Position numbers and translations under genes: made by a program. Shown piece after piece: positions 33,728 to 41,380 of a stretch of 64,000 bases of DNA. Source of the DNA: Aldehydirespirator sp965204415 (lineage in GTDB: Bacteria; Actinomycetota; Acidimicrobiia; Acidimicrobiales; Aldehydirespiratoraceae). Location of the stretch: positions 1,178,001 through 1,242,000 of the forward strand of contig CBDBEL010000001.1 of the NCBI GenBank assembly GCA_965204415.1, given 5' to 3'. Within the stretch, counting starts at the first letter, position 1. Every line of letters starts with the position of its first letter. The notes under the pieces were generated by a model. That model searched no databases. It saw only the letters and a program-made list of their open reading frames with translations, and had not been told where the DNA came from.

Positions 33728-33779
33728 ATCATCTTCAACCTACAATTATCGTACCTACTATTCGCGCACGGGTTGGGCA

Positions 33780-36263
33780 GTGCTCGCCGCGGGCGCCTTG
33801 ATCGCTTCGCTTCTCGCAGTCGGGTCGGCCCCGGCGGGAGCCGCGGAGATCAAGACCGGCGAGGACAACAAGGCTGAGCCGAGCGCGAAGCCCACGTTCT
33901 CGGCCTGTGTGGGCGAAGCCGTCGATGACCACGGGTTCACCGATTTGGGCACCCTCGAGGCGGCCGTGCCGAACATCAACTGTCTGGCCTACTACGGGAT
34001 CTCCGCAGGCAGGACAGCTGACACGTTCGACCCGAACGCCAACGTGAGGCGCAGCGAGATGGCCCTGTTCCTGTACGCGGCCGCCAACCTCGGTGGCGCC
34101 GACCTGATGGGCGGCGACATGATGGCTGACTACGGCGACATCGCCGAGTTGGGCGAGAACCGCCAGAACGCCATCAAGGCCCTAGCGAGGAACGGCATCA
34201 TGTCCGGCAGCGACGGCAACTTCCGCCCCAACGCCGACATCACCCGGGCCGAGATGGCTGTGGCCCTAGTCGGTCTGGCGAAGCACGTCGCTCCCGACAA
34301 GTTCATCCAGTCAGGTGCAAACAAGGGCGCGCTCAATATCGATTCAGATGATTTGGATCACTTCGCTGATGCGCGCGCCAGCATGCCTAGGTCTGTGGAT
34401 ACCGCCATCAGCTACGCCTACGAGTTGGGCATCACCGCGGGCGTCGGTGACGGGACCTCGTTCAATCCGAGCGGAACCGTTCCTCGCCGCAACATGGCGA
34501 CGTTCATCATGAATACTCTGGCCCACAGCAACCTGCGGCCGGCGGGAACGTCTGTCCAGAGCGACAGAGGCACGATCACCGTGTCGATGCGCGACGGGGA
34601 CTTCATGCCTGTCGCCAACGAGATTGTCGACGCCTTCTATGTCAGCAACGCAAAGGTTGACAGGGCCTTCAACAACGACGGCGAGTGCCGCTCGATCGTC
34701 CAGTCGGTCGACGGTAGCGACACGTGCGAAATCGACAACATCGACCCGGCTACCGATGCTGACGGTAACGCGCAGCTCTCGCCACTGACAGGCGCCAACA
34801 TCGGCAAGGGCGCCACCGTTTGGGTGTGGACCGGCGATGTCGGCGACGAGTTCGACGACGACACCGATCGCGTCGAGTTCGCTCAGGGACCGGTCGTTAC
34901 CCCGAACGCGGCGGAATCGACGTCGGTTTCGCCGAGTCAGGCCAAGACCCCGAACGCACGCTTCGGTGCTGCTGTGGAGTTCACGGTGCAACTCCAGTAC
35001 ACCAACGAGAGTGACGTGACCAAGAACACTGCCGTGGGGGCGAACCCTGCTGACGGCGGCGCCCAGTACGAGTTGGTCAGGCACGTCTTCTCCGACGCGC
35101 CCGCGTCGGCGACCGCGGTCAATCTGGATGCGGACGGCAACTTGGAGTGGGGCAACCGAGATGCCCAAGGCGCCTTCACGGCGGTTACGGACAGCGGGCC
35201 TGGCGGTCTGGTCAGCCGGAGCGCCGCCGAGAAGCTCAAGACCGGCGCGACCGGCTCGGCCACCTTCAGCCTCACCACCACTGATCCAGACACCAGCGCT
35301 GCATCGGACAGCGACTTCCGTACGGTCGTGTACGAGCTGACGGCCGACAAGAACGCTCCTGCGGGCAATCATGTTGGCTTCGTAGTCTTCGGCGAGGCTG
35401 GTTCAGCAGTCACAGTGGTGAAGGCGACGCCGATCATGGCTTACGCCGCGTCCCCGTCCGCCAGTAGCGCGACGGCCAACGGCTTGGTTGTCACGGTCCT
35501 CGATCAGTACCATCGGCCGATGAGAGGCCAAGGGATAACCCTGACGAGCAATGCGAACACCGACGCCAACAGCGACGGCGACTTCACTGATGTGGGCGAC
35601 ACCCTCGGCTCGGTCCTGCCCGGGACCCGTCACACGGCGTCCACCGGCAACGTCCGAATCTCGTACAGCCACCGAGCGACCGATCCTTCGGTCGAGACCA
35701 TCACGGCTTGGTGGGAGTCGACGAGGAATCTGGCCAGCGATCATGACGACTACACGTCCGTAACCGCTAGGCCGGCCGCGTGCCCGGCCATCGGTGGCGG
35801 CTCGTACCGTGGTGACGAGACAACGGCTGACGGTGTAACCACGGCTGATGTCACCACCTACAAGTGCGGTGACACCTCGATCTACTGGGTCGCAAGAATC
35901 GACGACTCGCAGTCTGGCGACGGTGATCCGTCTGCTGATTCCGTAGCGAATAAGCCGATCGTGTCTGGTAGCGTCGACGACAACGAGATCGTTGTGGATT
36001 CGGATGGCGTCGCTGGCGATCCAGTCGTTCCTTGGCTTGTCCGGTATGACAGCAACGACATCCTCCAGATCACCCGGACGGTGGACGGAAGCCCGGCGAC
36101 GGACTACGTCGATCTGGACGGCTTCGAGGAGGCGTTGGCGCTGATCCTCGATTCTGACAACGACGATGAAAACACGAACAACGGAACCCTCTCGTGGAGT
36201 TCCTATGACCACGACGACGAGGATGACAGGACACTGTTCACCCTGGTCGTCAACCCCAGTTAG
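33780..36263 (+). CDS. SLH-domain surface protein, cassette 1 (startless, probably silent)
   Basis: An intact frame of 827 codons from a GTG inside the signal-peptide region. Three SLH motifs occupy about residues 45-235 (FTDLGTLEAAVPNINCLAYYGIS, YGDIAELGENRQNAIKALARNGIM, HFADARASMPRSVDTAISYAYELGI), followed by Ig-like beta regions and an acidic C-terminal domain. The homology with the full-length copy begins at CGGGTTGGGCA (33769); the n-region with its KKRR is missing and no ATG, GTG or TTG lies in the upstream frame, which runs into the integrase gene. Without a start and signal it should not be made or exported. It is likely a donor for gene conversion. Confidence 0.85.
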   Translation: MLAAGALIASLLAVGSAPAGAAEIKTGEDNKAEPSAKPTFSACVGEAVDDHGFTDLGTLEAAVPNINCLAYYGISAGRTADTFDPNANVRRSEMALFLYAAANLGGADLMGGDMMADYGDIAELGENRQNAIKALARNGIMSGSDGNFRPNADITRAEMAVALVGLAKHVAPDKFIQSGANKGALNIDSDDLDHFADARASMPRSVDTAISYAYELGITAGVGDGTSFNPSGTVPRRNMATFIMNTLAHSNLRPAGTSVQSDRGTITVSMRDGDFMPVANEIVDAFYVSNAKVDRAFNNDGECRSIVQSVDGSDTCEIDNIDPATDADGNAQLSPLTGANIGKGATVWVWTGDVGDEFDDDTDRVEFAQGPVVTPNAAESTSVSPSQAKTPNARFGAAVEFTVQLQYTNESDVTKNTAVGANPADGGAQYELVRHVFSDAPASATAVNLDADGNLEWGNRDAQGAFTAVTDSGPGGLVSRSAAEKLKTGATGSATFSLTTTDPDTSAASDSDFRTVVYELTADKNAPAGNHVGFVVFGEAGSAVTVVKATPIMAYAASPSASSATANGLVVTVLDQYHRPMRGQGITLTSNANTDANSDGDFTDVGDTLGSVLPGTRHTASTGNVRISYSHRATDPSVETITAWWESTRNLASDHDDYTSVTARPAACPAIGGGSYRGDETTADGVTTADVTTYKCGDTSIYWVARIDDSQSGDGDPSADSVANKPIVSGSVDDNEIVVDSDGVAGDPVVPWLVRYDSNDILQITRTVDGSPATDYVDLDGFEEALALILDSDNDDENTNNGTLSWSSYDHDDEDDRTLFTLVVNPS

Positions 36264-36271
36264 GTAGGTAA

Positions 36272-36363
36272 GGAGCCGGGGTAAACCCGAGCCCCGGCTC
36301 CGCTCCTCCCTTCTAGTACCACCAACCCCGAGGAGGCCCCGGCAATTGAGCCGGGGCCTCCTC
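36272..36363 (+). terminator. Double-hairpin terminator of SLH cassette 1
   Basis: Hairpin 1 pairs GGAGCCGGGG (36272-36281) with CCCCGGCTCC (36292-36301). Hairpin 2 is a perfect 14-bp stem GAGGAGGCCCCGGC/GCCGGGGCCTCCTC (36330-36343, 36350-36363) with loop AATTGA. The same pair follows all six SLH copies. Confidence 0.85.
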
Positions 36364-36511
36364 GCGTCTGCGCTGCGGGTGGTATGGCGGAGTGTCTAGG
36401 CCCGCGCGGTGGACGAAGGCGTCGTTGGCGTTGCCCTGAACGTGAGGCGCGGCCGAAGTCGCGTGGTGTCACGGGCAGATGGCCACGGCATGACCGTCGC
36501 AGGGGACCGGA

Positions 36512-36670
36512 TCAGCCGGCCTCGCGGTCGATGCCGTCGTCGGTGCGGGGGTCCGCATCGGACTGGTCGGTGCCTCGCGGTCGGCGGGCCGGGCGCAGCT
36601 TGAAGCCGTCCGCGGCGCTCAGGTGGCCCTCCACCCGGGCCAGACGCTCGCGCACCTCGACCAGCACGCG
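36512..36670 (-). pseudogene. Remnant of the membrane/coiled-coil protein gene
   Basis: The minus strand reads VRERLARVEGHLSAADGF, a proline/arginine stretch and DGIDREAG-stop, matching the C-terminal part of the three intact coiled-coil proteins (VRREMAGQGERLARIEGHLLGPESF and DDDERQAG). The membrane anchor and first half are missing. It is in opposite orientation to SLH cassette 1, so an inversion or separate insertion took place. Confidence 0.65.
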
Positions 36671-36694
36671 GCCCTATGGCGTCTGAGGGAAGAG

Positions 36695-36800
36695 CGCTCA
36701 CCAACGCACCGCACTTGAGGATTCTCAACGGCACGAGGCTCTCGCCGAACCTCAAGGCCCCGAGCTTGTCTCCAGCGAGCGTCGCAGCTTGTCCATCTCC
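36695..36800 (-). pseudogene. Remnant of the PD-(D/E)xK-like nuclease gene (3-prime end)
   Basis: On the minus strand the stretch is about 85-90% identical by eye to 44160-44265, the end of the nuclease gene (DKLRRSLGDKLGSLRFGE, PLRILKCG). A single-base deletion (TCTCCCAGCG to TCTCCAGCG on the plus strand) breaks the frame. It shows that the flank of SLH cassette 2 shares ancestry with the locus at 44 kb. Confidence 0.7.
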
Positions 36801-36913
36801 CTTGCCAGACGAAGCTGTCGCGGCCACCCCGAGGCTGGAATCCCAGCCGAACGAAGCCCCGGCGGGGTCGGAATCGGGCATGATTCTGGAGCACGGGTTG
36901 GGCACTGCTCGCC

Positions 36914-39283
36914 GTGAGCGCTCTGGTCGCCTCGCTCTTCGCGGTCGGGGTCGCCCCCGCACACGGCGATGAGATCGGCGCTGCCGACAGCAAGGCCGAG
37001 CCCAGCAACACGACCAAGAAGACTGCGTGTATGGGTCCCGCAGTGGCGGATCATGGGTTCACCGATTTGGGCACTCTTGAGGCGGCCGTGCCGAACATCA
37101 ACTGTCTGGCCTACTACGGGATCAGCGCGGGCAAGACCGCTGACACGTTCGACCCGAACAGCAACGTGACCCGCGGCCAGATGGCTCTGTTCCTGGCGGC
37201 TGCGGCCAAGCTCATGGGCGTCGACCTGATGGGCGGCGACATGATGGCTGACTTCGGCGACATCGCCGAGTTGGGCGAGAACCGCCGCAACGCCATCACA
37301 TCGCTGGCGCGCAACGGCATCATGTCGGGCAGCGGCGGCAACTTCCGTCCGCATGACGACATCAACCGCGCCGAGATGGCGGTGGCTCTGGTGGCTCTGT
37401 TGGACCACACTCCAGGCGTCGGGCTCTCCAAGGCCACGGCCGGGGCCAATCGGGGCCTCTATGTGTTCGGCTCGACCCCAGGCACCGGCGATCTGCCCGG
37501 CGATCACTTCGCGGACGCTCGCCGGACTCAGCCGGCCCATATCGACAACGCGATCAGCGCGGCCTACGAGCTGGGCATCACCTCCGGCGTCGGTGACGGG
37601 AGTTCGTTCGATCCGAGCGGGTCTGTTCCTCGCCGCAACATGGCGACGTTCATCGCCAGAACGCTGGCTCACAGCAACGTCCGCCCCGCAGGCTTGACCG
37701 CGCAGCTGATTGAAGGCGACATCATCGTCTCGGTGCGCGACGCCGAATTCGCTCCGGTGCTCAACGAGCCGATCGATGCCTTTGTGGCCGACGTGGCTCA
37801 TGAATCGAGGGCGTTCAAGGCCGACGGCACCTGCTCGAGCCGCACCACTGCGGTCGAGGGCACCACGAAGTGCGCGATCGACGGCGGCGATCCCGTGACC
37901 CAGTCCGACGGCAACGTCACCCTGGCGCGGGTTGAACCGGGCGAGGGCAAGACGGCGTGGATCTGGACCGGCGACCTCGGCGACAAGGTCGGCACCGACA
38001 CCGACCCGTTCGAGATGTCGATCCCGAAGGGCACGGCGACCCCGGTCGCCGCGACCCAGGCGTTCGTGTCCAACGACCTTCCCAAGAATCCCAACGCCGC
38101 CACCACGACCGACGTGACGCACGTGCGCTTCGGCCGGACGGTGACCGTCACCATCCAGCTCAAGGGCGCCGGCGAGGGTGCCGCGGCCAAGGATGCCAAG
38201 CCGGCCGCAGACGAGACGATCGAGTACCAGGTGGTCACGTCGACGCACTCCGTGAATACCGACGGCACCTTCGTGGCTACTGCGATCAGCCAGGACACCC
38301 AGAAGGTGAAGGTCGACGGCGACGGCAAGGCGACGTTCACGGTGACCGCGGCCGATCCCGACGCCAGGCCTGGCATGGCCAACAGCCTCGGAGTCCGGTA
38401 CGCGATCACCATTCCCGTCGGCGCGGACGGGAGCACCCCGACCCACGACAAGGCCATCGCCCCGGCGACTGCCAGCACCGATGACATCACCTTCACGGAC
38501 GCGAGTCCGGTGGTGACGTACGTGTCGATCGAGAATCCCGGCCCCCAGGTCGCTCCCGGCACGACCGGGACCGCGAACGCCGCGGTCACCATCAAGGTCC
38601 AGGACCAGTACGGCGACCCGTTCCGTGGCGCACCGGTGTTCCTGAACACCAGTAACGCGAACACCGGCACCGGCGACACCGACGGCGGCTCCACCATCAG
38701 GACCCGGGCCCTCGTGACCGGAGCTTCCGGCACCGTCCGTATGACCTACACCTACACCGGCAACGCATCCCAGGAGACCCTGAAGGCCGCATGGGACGGC
38801 TCCACCGGTGGTGGTAGCGCGGCGACGCCGCCCGGTACCGGCACGGTGGGTGTTGTGGCCGATGTCACCGACTGCGCCGCTGGCGCTACCGTCAGTTCCG
38901 GTCAGGCCGAGGACAAGTGCGGCACGACGAACGTCCTGTGGGTCCTGCCCTCCCAGGCGCCGGCCGGAACCACCCTGAGCATTCTCAGCCTCGACGCTGA
39001 GAACAGCCAGATCGTCGTCGACGCAGGCACCAACGAGCCGAACTCGATCAACTTCGACTCCAACGACTTCTTCATCGTCACCTGCACCGTCTGCTCTGAC
39101 ACAGACGGCCCAGAGACCAGGTACATGTCGATGGAGGACTTCGTGGCAGAGTTGACCAAGGAGTTGGCGACGGCGAAGGCATCGACGGCCGTGGACCAGC
39201 CGACCCTGACGTGGGCGGGCTACGTGCACGACGATTCGTCCAACATCACGTCGTTCACCATGGCCCTGGGCACCGGCCGATAG
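36914..39283 (+). CDS. SLH-domain surface protein, cassette 2 (startless, probably silent)
   Basis: 789 codons from a GTG within the truncated signal sequence. Three SLH motifs (FTDLGTLEAAVPNINCLAYYG; FGDIAELGENRRNAITSLARNGI; HFADARRTQPAHIDNAISAAYELGI) precede beta-rich Ig-like domains and a conserved end domain (LSILSLDAENSQIVVDAG, SMEDFVAELTKEL). The frame upstream reads TGA at 36881-36883, then codons without ATG, GTG or TTG up to the GTG at 36914. Homology to the expressed copy starts at 36894. Cassettes 2 and 3 share the N-terminal GDEIGAADSKA type. It is followed by the terminator and a coiled-coil gene, a unit repeated in inverse orientation by cassette 3. Confidence 0.85.
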   Translation: MSALVASLFAVGVAPAHGDEIGAADSKAEPSNTTKKTACMGPAVADHGFTDLGTLEAAVPNINCLAYYGISAGKTADTFDPNSNVTRGQMALFLAAAAKLMGVDLMGGDMMADFGDIAELGENRRNAITSLARNGIMSGSGGNFRPHDDINRAEMAVALVALLDHTPGVGLSKATAGANRGLYVFGSTPGTGDLPGDHFADARRTQPAHIDNAISAAYELGITSGVGDGSSFDPSGSVPRRNMATFIARTLAHSNVRPAGLTAQLIEGDIIVSVRDAEFAPVLNEPIDAFVADVAHESRAFKADGTCSSRTTAVEGTTKCAIDGGDPVTQSDGNVTLARVEPGEGKTAWIWTGDLGDKVGTDTDPFEMSIPKGTATPVAATQAFVSNDLPKNPNAATTTDVTHVRFGRTVTVTIQLKGAGEGAAAKDAKPAADETIEYQVVTSTHSVNTDGTFVATAISQDTQKVKVDGDGKATFTVTAADPDARPGMANSLGVRYAITIPVGADGSTPTHDKAIAPATASTDDITFTDASPVVTYVSIENPGPQVAPGTTGTANAAVTIKVQDQYGDPFRGAPVFLNTSNANTGTGDTDGGSTIRTRALVTGASGTVRMTYTYTGNASQETLKAAWDGSTGGGSAATPPGTGTVGVVADVTDCAAGATVSSGQAEDKCGTTNVLWVLPSQAPAGTTLSILSLDAENSQIVVDAGTNEPNSINFDSNDFFIVTCTVCSDTDGPETRYMSMEDFVAELTKELATAKASTAVDQPTLTWAGYVHDDSSNITSFTMALGTGR

Positions 39284-39291
39284 GTAGGTAA

Positions 39292-39380
39292 GGAGCCGGG
39301 GTTGACCTGAGCCTCGGCTCCGCCTCTCCTCTCTAGTACCAACCCCGCGGAGGCCCCGGCAATTGAGCCGGGGCCTCCTC
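39292..39380 (+). terminator. Double-hairpin terminator of SLH cassette 2
   Basis: GGAGCCGGGG...CCTCGGCTCC (39292-39321) followed by GGAGGCCCCGGC/GCCGGGGCCTCC (39349-39360, 39367-39378) with loop AATTGA. Confidence 0.85.
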
Positions 39381-39473
39381 GCGTCTTGGCTCAAGCCGGA
39401 TGAGTCCTGTCGGCTTGTTTCGGTGCATGTGATGTCGTGTGGCTGTTCCATCGTGCAGTGAGCTATAGTTGGT

Positions 39474-39479
39474 GTTGCC
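39474..39479 (+). promoter_or_regulatory. Probable -10 box of the coiled-coil gene
   Basis: GAGCTATAGTTGG is conserved upstream of all three intact coiled-coil genes (39471, 49803 and, inverted, 41184-41194). TATAGT is a good -10 hexamer about 70 bp before the ATG; no clear -35 box was found. Confidence 0.45.
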
Positions 39480-39545
39480 GTCGCAAGCCGCGGTCACGGC
39501 TCGCCTCAAGAATCGCCCAAGACGGAAACGGAGGCACCAGCAGAC

Positions 39546-39854
39546 ATGGAAGCTGACATGATCGCTGCGATCGGCATATGGGTCACCATCGTCGGAATGA
39601 TCCTGTGGCAGTCGAGCCGCCACGACAACAAGATCGACGCGCTCGACAACAAGATCGACGGGCTCGAAACCAAGTTCGACAAGGAGTTCAAGGCAGTACA
39701 CGGCGAGTTCAAGCAGGTGCGCCGGGAGATGGCCCACCAGGGCGAACAGCTGGCCCGCATCGAGGGCCACCTGCTGGGGCCCGAGAGCTTCTCCCCGCGC
39801 CCGCCGTCACCGCCACCGGCCGAGTCCGACGACGACGAGCGTCAGGCCAGCTGA
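39546..39854 (+). CDS. Small membrane-anchored coiled-coil protein, copy A
   Basis: A 102-residue protein. One N-terminal membrane helix (MIAAIGIWVTIVGMILW, about residues 5-21) is followed by a heptad-patterned coiled coil (IDALDNKIDGLETKFDKEFKAVHGEFKQVRREM, to about residue 75) and a proline-rich acidic tail. CGGAGG lies upstream. Three intact copies in this window each sit behind an SLH cassette, so the protein may belong with the S-layer, for example as a membrane-side partner; that is inference. It resembles many short phage or cell-envelope proteins, and no family name can be given safely. Confidence 0.8.
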   Translation: MEADMIAAIGIWVTIVGMILWQSSRHDNKIDALDNKIDGLETKFDKEFKAVHGEFKQVRREMAHQGEQLARIEGHLLGPESFSPRPPSPPPAESDDDERQAS

Positions 39855-40063
39855 ACCGGTCAAGGAATGCCCGGCCGACGCTGGGCGCTTCCCAGGTGCC
39901 GGCGACCTACGACGGCACAGAACCCGCCGCGGCGCACATCCCGCTCGGCGGGCTGCACTGGCGACTCGACCAGCTCACGGCATCCGCGTCTCGCGATCCG
40001 AGTCGCACCACAATGAGGACGGGCCCTAGCCTATGGACCCACCACATCACATAGGCGGCCTCA

Positions 40064-40336
40064 ATGGCTGTTGACACCTCCACAGATGCAGCACTGACGA
40101 TCCCGCAACACATCCTGCGCCACACCCGGACCTACGACTCCGAGCACCGCGAGGCACTGGAACGCGATCACTGGGGTCGATCCGCGCTGATGGTGGACGG
40201 GAAGATCATCGACCTCTACGACACCGGCATCGACGCCTACCGAGCCGGTATCCGACGGTTCGGCCAACGCAACTTCGCGACCAGAGGCATCGGAGCAGTC
40301 AACACCGGCTACTGCGTAGTGGACGCCATCGCCTGA
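40064..40336 (+). CDS. Small conserved protein upstream of a retropepsin-like gene
   Basis: A 90-residue soluble protein (MAVDTSTDAALTIPQHILRH ... DGKIIDLYDTGIDAYRAGIRRFG). I do not recognise a family. It ends 13 bp before the frame of a truncated aspartic-protease-like gene, and the two were probably an operon. ATG 40064 follows GGCGGCCTCA, a weak ribosome site. It lies in the spacer between the two arms of the large SLH inverted repeat. Confidence 0.6.
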   Translation: MAVDTSTDAALTIPQHILRHTRTYDSEHREALERDHWGRSALMVDGKIIDLYDTGIDAYRAGIRRFGQRNFATRGIGAVNTGYCVVDAIA

Positions 40337-40349
40337 ACGTCCAAGAGCG

Positions 40350-40497
40350 TTGTCCAGGATCGAGATCCCAGTCGAACGCGCCCGCGTCATCGTGCGAGTC
40401 TTCATGTCGGCATCTACCGACAGCGAAGAACATGACGTTGAAGGACTACTGGACACTGGTGCGACTCGGAGCGTCATCAGCAGCCATCTCGTCCGAC
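40350..40497 (+). pseudogene. Truncated retropepsin-like aspartic protease gene
   Basis: The frame reads EIPVERARVIVRVFMSASTD then VEGLLDTGATRSVISSHLVRLL; LLDTGAT is the active-site motif of clan AA (retropepsin-like) proteases. After about 40497 the sequence becomes the higA-like remnant on the other strand, so the gene is cut at a recombination junction. A fragment of the same motif region (GACTGGACACTGGTGCGACT) recurs at 50212. Confidence 0.6.
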
Positions 40498-40751
40498 TGC
40501 TTGCTTTCGTGCACGCGTGCTTGTGCCAGGTCGTATGCAGCCTGGCGGCGCACTCAGAACTCCGCATTGGACCACCCGGCCTTCTCCAGCCGGATGGCCA
40601 TCTCCGCGGAGATCGCAGCGTGGCCGTGCACCACCCGTGACAGCGTATGGCGGGCCACCCCTAGGCGCCGGGCAGCGTCGGTGATGGTGAGGCCCTCGGG
40701 GTCGATGCAGTTCTGCCTGAGGCTCAGGCCGGGATGCGGCGGGCTCTTCAA
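40497..40751 (-). pseudogene. Broken copy of the higA antitoxin gene
   Basis: Nearly identical to the intact higA at 54943-55227. Its ATG has become TTG (CCCTTGAAGAGC), the tryptophan codon after NAEF is TGA, and the toxin gene is absent. The frame ends at residue 65 instead of about 94. It lies at the edge of the cassette spacer, next to the truncated protease gene. Confidence 0.85.
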
Positions 40752-40790
40752 GGGAAGCGCCCAGCGTCGGCCAGGAGTTCCTCGACCGGT

Positions 40791-41111
40791 TCAGCCGGCC
40801 TGACGCTCGTCGTCGTCGGGCTCGGCCGGTGGCGGTGACGGCGGGCGCAAAGAGAAGCTCTCGGGCCCCAGCAGGTGGCCCTCGATGCGGGCCAGCCGTT
40901 CGCCCTGGCCGGCCATCTCCCGGCGCACCTGCTTGAACTCGCCGTGTACTGCCTTGAACTCCTTGTCGAACTTGGTTTCGAGCCCGTCGATCTTGTTGGT
41001 GAACTTGTTGTCAAGCGCGTCGATTCTGTCGTCGTGGCGGCTCGACTGCCACAGGATCATTCCGACGATGGTGAGCCACATGCCGATCGCAGCGATCATG
41101 TCAGCGTCCAT
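40791..41111 (-). CDS. Small membrane-anchored coiled-coil protein, copy B
   Basis: A 106-residue version of the protein at 39546, with four extra residues in the coil (ALDNKFTNKIDGLETKF) and the same membrane helix (MIAAIGMWLTIVGMILW) and acidic tail. It is the mirror image of copy A and belongs to the inverted arm with SLH cassette 3. Its 3-prime flank (CCGGTCGAGGAACTCCTGG on the minus strand) continues the inverted-repeat homology. Confidence 0.8.
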   Translation of the reverse strand: MDADMIAAIGMWLTIVGMILWQSSRHDDRIDALDNKFTNKIDGLETKFDKEFKAVHGEFKQVRREMAGQGERLARIEGHLLGPESFSLRPPSPPPAEPDDDERQAG

Positions 41112-41273
41112 GTCTGCTGGTGCCTCCGTTCCTGTAAGGGATGTTTGAGGCGAGCCCTTACCGAGGCTTGCGACGGCGACACCAACTATAGCTCACTGCA
41201 CGATGGAACCGCAACACAACACCACATGCCTTGAAACAAGCCGACAGGACTCATCCGGCTTGAGCCAAGACGC

Positions 41274-41367
41274 GAGGAGGCCCCGGCTCAATTGCCGGGG
41301 CCTCCTCGGGGTTGGTGGTACTAGAAGGGAGGAGCGGAGCCGAGGCTCAGGTCAAGCCCCGGCTCCC
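41274..41367 (-). terminator. Double-hairpin terminator of SLH cassette 3
   Basis: Minus-strand order: GAGCCGGGG.../GAGCCGAGGC-type stem (about 41336-41366), then the 14-bp stem at 41274-41287/41294-41307. Confidence 0.85.
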
Positions 41368-41380
41368 AACTCATGCCTTC

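Noticed and set aside
33780..34000. The GTG inside the signal sequence as a real start of the silent SLH copies
   Set aside because: It would give a hydrophobic N-terminus without any positive residue and there is no ribosome site upstream, so normal export is unlikely. I kept the coordinate only to mark the open frame.
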